In this document: in pieces, positions 7,910 through 15,345 of the stretch | How positions within the stretch are numbered: the stretch's first letter is position 1 | How the letters are laid out: each line of letters starts with the position of its first letter | Origin: Balneolaceae bacterium | Lineage (GTDB): Bacteria; Bacteroidota; Rhodothermia; Balneolales; Balneolaceae | Direction: 5' to 3' | DNA length: 19,689 nucleotides | NCBI GenBank assembly: GCA_007123985.1 | Contig: SLGA01000332.1 | Coordinates: 1 to 19,689 of the forward strand | The notes under the pieces: model-generated | Seen by the model: only the letters and a program-made list of their open reading frames with translations | What the model was told of the DNA's origin: nothing | The model's database searches: none | Program-made: the position numbers and the translations under genes

Positions 7910-9433
7910 TTACATGTATAGCTTTAAACCAATTACAGATGCACCTAAAATCTCTGAAGTAGGTCCCCCTCGGCGGCTTTTCAATTGAAATGCTGCCTGA
8001 ATATCAAATCGATCGGTTTCTATACCACCACCAAAACTAATGTATCCCGGTAAAGCCTGTGCAACCCTCGTGCCGGCTCTGAGCGGGAAAAAGGAGAGAG
8101 GCCTGATTTCAACCCCTGCAAAACCCATAAAACCTGTTGGTTTGAAGGCATTATCTGTAATTGTATAGCTAATATCTCCCATCAACTTAAGGCGATTGTA
8201 CTGAAACAGTGCACCGGCCTGCACAGATGTGGGGAGGAATGCCTCAATGGACTGTTCTCTTACAGTAAAGCTCTGAAAAATTGCAGGGTTAAAATAATCA
8301 GCCAGAAATGAGTAATGCTCATTGGGTGCACCCTGGAACAAAATATCAGAAACGGGACCTGTCTGGGATTCTTCAGTGGTCTGTTGGTCAATTTCGTACT
8401 CAAAAGGGCTGTTGGTATAGTACACAAGGCCAATATCTGCTACAGACAAACTGATGCGAAGTGATTTTTCGGTCAAATCATTTTCTTGTCTAAGCACAGA
8501 CAGATCATCACTGAATGTAATCAGATAGGTAATGCCTGCATCAAGTCCGAAACCAATACCGGTAGGGCGCATCAGATCCCGCAAGCCATATTCGGGGTTT
8601 TCAGGATTAATCTGCGGAAAGAAAAAATTTTCGGCTCTGTCGGTTAATACACCGGCTGAACGTTGCTTAAAAGCGGTCTCGTTCTCCCAAAAGCCGGTTT
8701 GATTATCAAGCTGATAGCGATTTCTGTATTGCACATCCAAATAACCGCCCGGCAGAATAATCTTCGGTGCAATGCCTACAATAAATTCGGAAAGCTGAGG
8801 TGTCAATCCATTTAAAAATGTAAACGATTCTGCATAACCGAACGATATTTCGTGTAACACCTGGTACCGTTGTGTAAATGATTGATTAATAAGAAATGAA
8901 TCATTTCTGTCGAGAGGTATAGCAGAATAGAGACCCTTTCCAAGCCGGTAGCGGCTGCCTATCCGGGTGCGAGCAGCTACAGCGTAGCTTCTATTGGGAC
9001 GAACCCATTTTAAGCCAAACCAGTTTAATTCCGTCTGATTGAGAAATTCGGCTGAGGATCTGTTCTCGTTAAAGCTTCTGTCAACCAGATCTTCTCGATC
9101 TGCAACAGCCAGATTCAGATCGGTATGGTACGGTGAAAGAAGATCTGTGTATTGATTAAATCGGGACTGTATGCCAGGGGTATTCTGCAGGGAATCGAAA
9201 TAGTACCCGGTTTGCAAAAAGGAGAACTGGTAGCTATAGTTTTTCTCCTGAATAAAGAGATTAGCAGGGTTTACGAAAAGAGCTTCAAAACCGGTAAGAT
9301 ACGCTGTTCCACCACCTCCAAGTGCCATGCTTTCGGCAGAGTAAGCTAATTGTGCACTGCTTCTTTCCGGTGTAAACAACAAGGTTGCCATCAGAAATAA
9401 AATCGTACATATTATGATTTTTACGGCATTCAA
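7910..9433 (-). CDS. Outer-membrane beta-barrel protein (PorV/FadL-like, possibly DUF5723)
   Basis: This 507-residue protein has a Sec signal peptide of about 28 residues, ending in SSAQ before LAYSAES. The mature N-terminus SMALGGGGTAYLTGFEALFVNPANL is the conserved opening of PorV/FadL/TraF-like Bacteroidota barrels. The rest is alternating aromatic and polar strands rich in Gly, Tyr and Phe, typical of an outer-membrane barrel, ending in LKLYM. A specific role (transport, secretion or structural) cannot be assigned. The start is a TTG at 9433. The in-frame ATG further in would destroy the signal peptide, and no upstream start exists before the pcrA stop. The gene is in the same frame as pcrA and begins four codons after its stop, so co-transcription is likely. 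Confidence 0.8.
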   Translation of the reverse strand: MNAVKIIICTILFLMATLLFTPERSSAQLAYSAESMALGGGGTAYLTGFEALFVNPANLFIQEKNYSYQFSFLQTGYYFDSLQNTPGIQSRFNQYTDLLSPYHTDLNLAVADREDLVDRSFNENRSSAEFLNQTELNWFGLKWVRPNRSYAVAARTRIGSRYRLGKGLYSAIPLDRNDSFLINQSFTQRYQVLHEISFGYAESFTFLNGLTPQLSEFIVGIAPKIILPGGYLDVQYRNRYQLDNQTGFWENETAFKQRSAGVLTDRAENFFFPQINPENPEYGLRDLMRPTGIGFGLDAGITYLITFSDDLSVLRQENDLTEKSLRISLSVADIGLVYYTNSPFEYEIDQQTTEESQTGPVSDILFQGAPNEHYSFLADYFNPAIFQSFTVREQSIEAFLPTSVQAGALFQYNRLKLMGDISYTITDNAFKPTGFMGFAGVEIRPLSFFPLRAGTRVAQALPGYISFGGGIETDRFDIQAAFQLKSRRGGPTSEILGASVIGLKLYM

Positions 9434-9445
9434 CGCTTTGTATAC

Positions 9446-11725
9446 TTATTGATTGATGAGACTCAAATTTGCAGCTCTGAGCATTAACGTTTTTTGGCCT
9501 CTGTTTTTAAAAAATACAACAACGCGGGTGTCTTTACCCGATCCGTTTCGCTGAACAATTTTTCCTGCTCCAAATGTTGGATGCATTACATGGGCACCTG
9601 GCATAAATGGATCATCATCATACTCGTATGTATAAGAAAATGATGTATCTGAAGGTTTTTTCGAAGTGATAGGACTTTTCCAGTCATATTCAATTTCCAT
9701 TCCTGAGCCGGGGGAGTCGTCAACGTCTGCCTTTGTTTGATAAATTGTTGCTCCGGTTTCAGTACGTACAACTCCGGGATCTACCTCATTCAAAAATCTT
9801 GAGCGAGCCTGCCGCTGCTCTTCACCAAATTTAAATCTCATTTTACTGTAGCTAAAAAACAGATGTTTTTGAGCTCGTGTAATGGCTACATAAAAAAGAC
9901 GGCGCTCTTCTTCAATATTCGCTTCTTCACCATCTCGGGCACCCATCGGAAACAGATTTTCCTCAAGGCCAACGATAAACACGGCTGGAAACTCAAGCCC
10001 TTTGGAAGCATGTACCGTCATCAGGGTAACTGCAGGTTTATTTTCATCATATTTATCGGTATCTGTTATCAGGCTTATCTCCTGCAAAAATGATGCAAGA
10101 TTTGGATTCTTGGTGTTTTGCTGATAGTATGCAATTGCGTTCTGAAGTTCCAAAATGTTATCGCGTCTGGTTAGTGACTGCGCACTATTTTCTTCAACCA
10201 ACGCTTTCATGTAGCCACTCTGTTCCAGTACTTTTTTGGTAACATCCAGCAGTGGTACACCGGCTTCAAGCTCATCTCTTAAATTATTAATCATATCAAC
10301 AAACTGGCCTATACGTTCTTTTGCCGGTTTATAAAGATCTGCGGTTTCAACATTACTCACAATGTGCCAAACCCTCTTATGCTCATTTCTTGCTTTCTTG
10401 ATAACATCATTCAGTGTTTTGTTGCCAATTCCGCGGCTTGGTTCATTTATAATTCGCAGCAGAGCCTGTTCGTCCTCGGGGTTTACCAGAAGCGTGAGAT
10501 AAGCAAGTACGTCTTTAACCTCCTTTCGTTGATAGAAGGATAGCCCGCCAACAAGCTGGTAAGCTATATTTTTCCTTCGAAATGCCTCCTCAAAAATTCT
10601 GCTCTGATAGTTGGTTCGGTATAGAACTGCAAAATCATTGTTTTGATATCCCTGCCTGAACTTCAGATTGTTAATGTGGTTTACAATTCTGTTGGCTTCA
10701 TCTCTTTCATCGAAATTTTCGAGAAGGGTGATGGTTTCACCCTCAGAATTATCCGTCCATAAAGTTTTACGGATCTGTTTTTCATTTCGTTTAATTACGG
10801 AATCTGCACATTGGAGGATAAATTTGGTTGATCTGTAGTTCTGTTCCAGCGGAACCTCTACGGCACCATCGTAATCTGTTTTAAAATTGAGTATGTTAGA
10901 GATATCGGCCCCGCGAAATGAGTAAATACTTTGTGCATCGTCGCCCACTACACATATGTTTTCGTACTTCTCAGCCAGGAGGCGGGTTACTTTGTACTGC
11001 GCGTGGTTCGTATCCTGGTATTCGTCTATCAGTATGTACTTGAATCGATCCTGATACTTCTCAAGTACATCTGGATGCTCTTCAAACAATTTTACAGGTT
11101 TAATCAGCAGATCGTCGAAGTCCATGGCGTTGGTTTGGCGCATTCTTACTTCATAAACTTCAAATACCCTGGCAGCGATGTCATCCAGTGTGCTGTGAAC
11201 AAAACGTGTTTTATAGGTGTCAGGGTGGATCAACTGATTTTTTGCGTCACTAATTTTTCGGTGAATAGTTTTTGGTTTAATCTCTTTAGGGTCGAAATTA
11301 AGCTCTTTTAAAATCAGCTTAATTGCATTTTCCGAATCACTGGTGTCATAAATAGAAAAGTTCGAATTATACCCGATTTTTTCTGCTTCAAATCGTAGAA
11401 TTTTTGAAAAGATAGAGTGGAAAGTACCCATCCATAATCCGGAGGCACGTTCACCTATTAACTGTTGAATGCGTTCCTGCATTTCCCGGGCTGCTTTATT
11501 AGTAAATGTGAGTGCAAGAATATTTTGCGGCAGCGCGTGGTGCTGTTGTAACAAATAGGCGATTCTGTAGGTAAGCACCCTTGTTTTACCACTTCCTGCA
11601 CCAGCTACAATCAATAGCGGACCTTTTACATGGGTTACTGCGGAATGCTGCTGTTCGTTCAGCTCTTTGAGGAAGTTTGTTTTTATTGGCTTTGATGAAT
11701 CGGGCTGTAGTGTGAATTGCTGCAT
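9446..11725 (-). CDS. pcrA: UvrD/PcrA-type superfamily 1 DNA helicase
   Basis: This 759-residue 3'-5' helicase acts in DNA repair and displacement of proteins from DNA. The Q-motif region LNEQQHSAV precedes Walker A GAGSGKT (42-48). Also visible are TFTNKAA (motif Ia), DEYQDT (234-239, motif II), GDDAQSIYSFRGA (motif III), EQNYRS (motif IV), TVHASKGLEFPAVF (motif V) and YVAITRAQ (motif VI). The C-terminal 45 residues (GAHVMHPTFGAGKIV onwards) are the Tudor-like domain that PcrA/UvrD use to contact RNA polymerase. PcrA and UvrD names are used interchangeably in this group. The gene is followed almost directly by the outer-membrane protein gene. Confidence 0.96.
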   Translation of the reverse strand: MQQFTLQPDSSKPIKTNFLKELNEQQHSAVTHVKGPLLIVAGAGSGKTRVLTYRIAYLLQQHHALPQNILALTFTNKAAREMQERIQQLIGERASGLWMGTFHSIFSKILRFEAEKIGYNSNFSIYDTSDSENAIKLILKELNFDPKEIKPKTIHRKISDAKNQLIHPDTYKTRFVHSTLDDIAARVFEVYEVRMRQTNAMDFDDLLIKPVKLFEEHPDVLEKYQDRFKYILIDEYQDTNHAQYKVTRLLAEKYENICVVGDDAQSIYSFRGADISNILNFKTDYDGAVEVPLEQNYRSTKFILQCADSVIKRNEKQIRKTLWTDNSEGETITLLENFDERDEANRIVNHINNLKFRQGYQNNDFAVLYRTNYQSRIFEEAFRRKNIAYQLVGGLSFYQRKEVKDVLAYLTLLVNPEDEQALLRIINEPSRGIGNKTLNDVIKKARNEHKRVWHIVSNVETADLYKPAKERIGQFVDMINNLRDELEAGVPLLDVTKKVLEQSGYMKALVEENSAQSLTRRDNILELQNAIAYYQQNTKNPNLASFLQEISLITDTDKYDENKPAVTLMTVHASKGLEFPAVFIVGLEENLFPMGARDGEEANIEEERRLFYVAITRAQKHLFFSYSKMRFKFGEEQRQARSRFLNEVDPGVVRTETGATIYQTKADVDDSPGSGMEIEYDWKSPITSKKPSDTSFSYTYEYDDDPFMPGAHVMHPTFGAGKIVQRNGSGKDTRVVVFFKNRGQKTLMLRAANLSLINQ

Positions 11726-11856
11726 TAAAGGAAATTCAGATCGTAATTAAAAAGAGATTAAACTACGAATAATTAAAGAAGTGAGTGGGACTTATTTAAA
11801 TCTAAGACCCGGTAGTGAAGCAGAGAAAACCATCCCCTGAAATGAGGATTTAGATT

Positions 11857-12840
11857 TTAATCTCTGAAAATAAATGCAATTTCATCACCATTCTGAGACT
11901 CCTTAAACATCAGATACTCTTCCGGGGTGATGTCTGCAATCATAAATTGGAGTGGGTCTGTCTGGCGGCCATTTTTCAGAACTTCGTAATGCAGATGCGG
12001 GCCTTGTGTTAAACCGGTTGAACCGGACAGAGCAACCATATCACCACGGTTTACTTTCGCACCAACCCGAATGCCATCAGCAAAGCTGTTTAAGTGGGCA
12101 TATCTCGTTACAATTCCGAAACCGTGATCAATTTCGAGGAGGTTTCCAAATGTACCACGACGCCCGGCAAATTTTACAATTCCGTCTCCGGTAGCATAAA
12201 CCTCTGAATTAACTTCTGCTCTGAAGTCAACACCTTCGTGCATGCGTCTGTAGCCAAGAACGGGGTGTGGACGCATTCCGTAACCACTCAGAATAATACC
12301 GTTTACTGGTTTTATTGCAGGTACATTTCTTAACCTGTTCTGATTGGAATTGTAATAGCTTTTAATTTCTTCGAAAGATAGTTTTTGAACACCGATCTGA
12401 CGCTCAAGGTGATCTAACCTTGTGGCTGTACTGCGGAGTATTTCTGCGGCTTCCTTGCTGTGATAGTCGAATTTTGAGTAGATATCGGCACCACCAATGC
12501 CCGCTGTTCTCAAATCTTCAGAAAGAGGATCAAGCCCAAGAATTGTGCGATACATTTCATTATCGAGTGCAGCAATCTCTTCAAGCTGGTTTTCAATATT
12601 AACTATGGAGCTTTCAGCTGTTTTCAACTGATTGATAAGTGCCCGGTTTTCGTATTTAAGGGCAATTTCAGCTGGTGTTGCAATTAATTTTGTAAGTAGT
12701 GAGAGGCCTATTACTGCGAAGACAATACCATTGATCAGCCAAAATGAAAGAGAGTGGATAAGCTTGTTTTTAGTGTCGTACTCTACGGGTACAAACTCAC
12801 ACTTCTCTGTATCGTAGTAGTAATGATTTTTTTGTGGCAT
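11857..12840 (-). CDS. M23 (LytM-type) metallopeptidase, membrane-anchored
   Basis: This 327-residue protein has a short cytoplasmic N-terminus, MPQKNHYYYD, a Bacteroidota-style opening. One membrane segment follows at about 30-52 and a coiled-coil region at about 58-92 and 128-158. A C-terminal M23 domain follows. The zinc ligands are complete: H201 and D205 in HEGVD, and the last ligand H284 in HLH (282-284). H249 in RYAHL is the catalytic-site histidine. An active peptidoglycan endopeptidase working in the periplasm is therefore expected, unlike degenerate LytM regulators such as EnvC. The last 30 residues form a short tail after the domain. The gene lies 81 bases downstream of hprK on the same strand. 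Confidence 0.93.
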   Translation of the reverse strand: MPQKNHYYYDTEKCEFVPVEYDTKNKLIHSLSFWLINGIVFAVIGLSLLTKLIATPAEIALKYENRALINQLKTAESSIVNIENQLEEIAALDNEMYRTILGLDPLSEDLRTAGIGGADIYSKFDYHSKEAAEILRSTATRLDHLERQIGVQKLSFEEIKSYYNSNQNRLRNVPAIKPVNGIILSGYGMRPHPVLGYRRMHEGVDFRAEVNSEVYATGDGIVKFAGRRGTFGNLLEIDHGFGIVTRYAHLNSFADGIRVGAKVNRGDMVALSGSTGLTQGPHLHYEVLKNGRQTDPLQFMIADITPEEYLMFKESQNGDEIAFIFRD

Positions 12841-12866
12841 AAAAAATTTTGAGCAGGTAGAATTAT

Positions 12867-12886
12867 AACCCCATTAAAATAGGGTT
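12867..12886. repeat. Inverted repeat upstream of the M23 peptidase gene, sharing a 13-mer with the lon upstream region
   Basis: AACCC (12867-12871) and GGGTT (12882-12886) form an inverted repeat around an AT-rich centre. The 13 bases TTAAAATAGGGTT at 12874-12886 are identical to 7751-7763 upstream of lon. The repeat could be a promoter or operator, or a weak hairpin at the end of hprK; no strong T-run follows on the minus strand. Confidence 0.35.
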
Positions 12887-12921
12887 AAACATCGAAAAGT
12901 AAAAACCAAACGGATTAAAAA

Positions 12922-13950
12922 TTATTCAAAATCGCCTTCGAAGTATTCAATAGCTCTTCGGGGCATTTCAGTGCGGCTTTTTTTGTTCGCTATGTGAGAT
13001 TTTATTTTACTCTGAAAAGCTTTAGCCGCATCATATCCGTAATGTTTGAGCAGGTAGTTCATAGCGATAACTTCAGCGATTACAGTTATATTTTTACCCG
13101 GAGTTATTGGTAAGTGTATGAGTGGAATTTTAGTTCCAAGAATTTCAACAGTATCGTGGTCGAGCCCGGTTCGGTTTATATTTTCTGCATCTTCCCAGAG
13201 CGATAGTTCAAGAACTACCTCAAGACGTTTTTGATAACGGATAGCCCGTATTCCAAACATGGACATTACATCCACAATGCCAAGTCCTCTGATCTCCATA
13301 AAGTGTTTGTTCATCTCGGTTGCTGATGCAAGTAGTACATTGCTCTTTTTCGTAAGCATCACCACATCGTCTGATACCAATCGATGTCCACGCTCCACAA
13401 GATCAAGCGCCACTTCGCTTTTGCCAAGGCCTGATTTACCGCTGATTAATATTCCAATACCATAAACATCTACCATGGTGCCATGCAGCATGGTTTGCAG
13501 TGCAAAATAATCTTCCAGAAAGTCTCTGAGCAGAAACATAAACTTAGTTGTTTCAAGCTCGGTTTTGTAGACAGGTATTTTTTTGTCTTCTGCTTTTTTT
13601 AATAATCTTTTATCAAGGGTGTTGTTATCAGTCAAAAAAATTACCGGAATATCAAATGAAACAAGTTTTCCGAAGGCTTCCGATTGTTCATCCAGAGAGA
13701 GATTGTTGAGAAAATTACATTCAGTATTTCCGATAACTTGAATTCTCTGATGAGTAAACAGATCAACATAACCTGCAAGAGCCAGGCCCGGCCGGTGCAA
13801 ATCGGCTTCAGTAATCAGTTTATTTTCGGAGTTCGATTCAGCCGCACACGGTTCAAATTCAATTTGAAGGCGTTCCTTAAACTTTTCAATTAGCTGAGAT
13901 ACTTGAATATTTTCTCGTATGGGAATGGCTTCCTGATTTTTAATGGGCAT
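12922..13950 (-). CDS. hprK: HPr kinase/phosphorylase
   Basis: This 342-residue bifunctional enzyme phosphorylates and dephosphorylates a serine on HPr-type phosphocarrier proteins, coupling carbon status to regulation. The N-terminal domain (about 1-145) is followed by the catalytic domain. That domain has H156 in LHGTMVDVYG, Walker A GKSGLGKS (171-178), D194-D195 in VSDD, and the family signature EIRGLGIVDV (219-228). The C-terminal block ITPGKNITVIAEVIAMNYLL is also conserved. All catalytic residues look intact. The gene lies just downstream of hpf, but a terminator-like hairpin sits between them. No HPr, enzyme I or RapZ gene is in the window. hprK and hpf are also neighbours in the proteobacterial rpoN-hpf-ptsN cluster. 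Confidence 0.95.
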   Translation of the reverse strand: MPIKNQEAIPIRENIQVSQLIEKFKERLQIEFEPCAAESNSENKLITEADLHRPGLALAGYVDLFTHQRIQVIGNTECNFLNNLSLDEQSEAFGKLVSFDIPVIFLTDNNTLDKRLLKKAEDKKIPVYKTELETTKFMFLLRDFLEDYFALQTMLHGTMVDVYGIGILISGKSGLGKSEVALDLVERGHRLVSDDVVMLTKKSNVLLASATEMNKHFMEIRGLGIVDVMSMFGIRAIRYQKRLEVVLELSLWEDAENINRTGLDHDTVEILGTKIPLIHLPITPGKNITVIAEVIAMNYLLKHYGYDAAKAFQSKIKSHIANKKSRTEMPRRAIEYFEGDFE

Positions 13951-13984
13951 GGTTTTATTCCGGGCTGAAGGGTTTACTCACAGA

Positions 13985-14043
13985 GAAGAATAAAAATCCC
14001 CGTCATCTGCAGTTCAAGTTTGTAAACTTCAGAGTAACGGGGA
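13985..14043 (-). terminator. Intrinsic terminator or attenuator between hpf and hprK
   Basis: Read on the minus strand, TCCCCGT (14043-14037) pairs perfectly with ACGGGGA (14003-13997). Inside the loop a second stem forms from TCTG-side and AAGTT/AACTT arms (14006-14009 with 14030-14033, and 14016-14020 with 14025-14029). A TTTTTATTC tract follows directly (from 13996 downwards). It begins 13 bases after the hpf stop, so it should end the glycosyltransferase-xerC-hpf transcript or attenuate read-through into hprK, whose ATG is about 40 bases further on. Confidence 0.75.
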
Positions 14044-14056
14044 GATATTCGCACGA

Positions 14057-14356
14057 TTAGTGGTGTTCGTAGTGTTTAGTTTTGTACTTTCTAAGCTGTC
14101 GCACGGCGTTATCAACGGCATTTCCTATGGCTTGCTCGTAGCTTGGTGCCTCTTCTGAAACAGAAATTAATGTTTTCGGCACTTTAACATTCAGTTCTGC
14201 GATGGATGGATTGTCATTATCCTGGCCCGGCCGCAATACAATATCGCAGACAATAATTTTTTCAAAGAACTGTTCCAATTTTTCAACAGCAGCAAGGCTG
14301 AACTCCTTCAGATCCGGGCTGCATTCAAAATGTCGTGCTGTGAAAGTGGTTTTCAT
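14057..14356 (-). CDS. hpf: Ribosome hibernation-promoting factor, short form
   Basis: This 99-residue HPF/YfiA-type protein binds the mRNA and tRNA channel of the 30S subunit and shuts down idle ribosomes. The opening MKTTFTARHFECSPDL and the block YEQAIGNAVDNAVRQLRKYK are characteristic of the S30AE fold. The C-terminal dimerisation domain of long HPF is absent; the protein ends in KTKHYEHH. The neighbouring xerC upstream is a known pairing in Bacteroidota. A perfect AAAGGAGG lies four bases before the ATG, the only strong SD at any start in this window. Confidence 0.95.
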   Translation of the reverse strand: MKTTFTARHFECSPDLKEFSLAAVEKLEQFFEKIIVCDIVLRPGQDNDNPSIAELNVKVPKTLISVSEEAPSYEQAIGNAVDNAVRQLRKYKTKHYEHH

Positions 14357-14360
14357 GTTT

Positions 14361-14368
14361 CCTCCTTT
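14361..14368 (-). promoter_or_regulatory. Strong Shine-Dalgarno sequence of hpf
   Basis: AAAGGAGG on the minus strand ends four bases upstream of the hpf ATG. It lies in the 17-base gap after xerC. None of the other gene starts visible in the window has a comparable site, so its presence here is striking. Confidence 0.85.
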
Positions 14369-14373
14369 GGGAT

Positions 14374-15291
14374 TTATTTTTCTGCCCTTGGATGGGCTTT
14401 GTTATATACATTTTTTAATCTCTCCACACTTGTATGCGTATATACCTGTGTTGAAGTGAGACTGGCGTGTCCTAAAAATTCTTTAATTAGCCGGATATCA
14501 GCTCCGGCATCAAGCATATGCGTCGCAAAACTATGCCGAAGGGTATGCGGGCTTTTGTTGACTGATTCACTTGCCTTCATTATATATTCTTTAATGATTC
14601 GCTGTACCTTTCTCTGGTTCATTCGACCACCACGAGGTGCAATAAAAAGTGCTACCCGTGCGTCGTTGTCACTATTTTTTGTTAAAAGCCGGACCCGGGT
14701 TTCAAGATGTTTTTTGCACCAGATCAAGGCTTCTTCACCTAAGGGAACAATACGCTGTTTTTTTCCTTTTCCAAATACAACTACTTGTTTAAGGTTTAGA
14801 TCAAGATCCGTTGTGTTTAGTCCGGTTAATTCACTTAATCGAATGCCTGTTGCGTAGAATAGTTCCATGATGGCTCGATCCTGAATGGATTGAGGGTTTG
14901 AACCATCAGCAAGATCCATCATATTTATAATTTCATTTAGTTGAAGGGTTTTTGGAAGACGGCTTATTTTTTTTGGAACAATAAGTAACTGTGCTGGATT
15001 TTTTTCCACATAGCCCCTTTTAAAACAGTACTTATAGAAGGAACGAACGGCAGCAACTTTACGTGCCACACTATTTCTTGCCACTCCTTTTTCTGATAAA
15101 TCTCCCAGCCACAAGCGAATTGTGAGCCGGTCAATTTCGGCGGCAGTAACGGATTCAGGTTTTTTGTCGAGTACCGACGCGCTGAACGTTAACAATTGCA
15201 ACAGATCATTTTTATAAGAAGTTAGCGTATGCTCTGATGCGTTTCTTTCTGTTTTAAGCGTACGGATAAATTTAAAAATCAACTCTTTCAT
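14374..15291 (-). CDS. xerC: XerC/XerD-type tyrosine recombinase
   Basis: This 305-residue site-specific recombinase probably resolves chromosome dimers at a dif site before division. An N-terminal SAM-like DNA-binding domain (about 1-95) precedes the catalytic domain. All catalytic residues are present: R151 in GIRLSEL, K175 in GKGKKQR, H249 and R252 in HTLRH, H275 in LGHASL, and Y284 in TQVYTHT. These sit at a constant +3 to +5 offset from E. coli XerD. The core Xer length and the housekeeping context (hpf 17 bases downstream) argue for a genuine Xer and against a phage or transposon integrase. XerC versus XerD cannot be settled from one sequence, and no dif site was identified. Confidence 0.92.
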   Translation of the reverse strand: MKELIFKFIRTLKTERNASEHTLTSYKNDLLQLLTFSASVLDKKPESVTAAEIDRLTIRLWLGDLSEKGVARNSVARKVAAVRSFYKYCFKRGYVEKNPAQLLIVPKKISRLPKTLQLNEIINMMDLADGSNPQSIQDRAIMELFYATGIRLSELTGLNTTDLDLNLKQVVVFGKGKKQRIVPLGEEALIWCKKHLETRVRLLTKNSDNDARVALFIAPRGGRMNQRKVQRIIKEYIMKASESVNKSPHTLRHSFATHMLDAGADIRLIKEFLGHASLTSTQVYTHTSVERLKNVYNKAHPRAEK

Positions 15292-15345
15292 CTAACTCAA
15301 TATGCAATCTCTTTTACTAAAAATAAACTCTCATAGCGATTTGAT

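Noticed and set aside
7779..7988. 69-codon plus-strand frame antisense to the end of the barrel gene and extending into the lon upstream region
   Set aside because: TTG start, no domain or coding character, and it overlaps the coding end of a convincing gene; probably chance.
11796..11857. Inverted repeat AAATCTAA/TTAGATTT after the M23 peptidase gene, considered as a terminator
   Set aside because: The loop is about 44 bases, the stem is AT-only apart from one pair per arm, and no T-run follows.
14330..14857. 175-codon plus-strand frame opposite xerC
   Set aside because: It is antisense to a recombinase with every catalytic residue present.
14374..15291. Tyrosine recombinase as a sign of an integrated mobile element
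   Set aside because: It is a core Xer-type protein beside hpf with no attachment-site repeats, cargo or phage genes around it.
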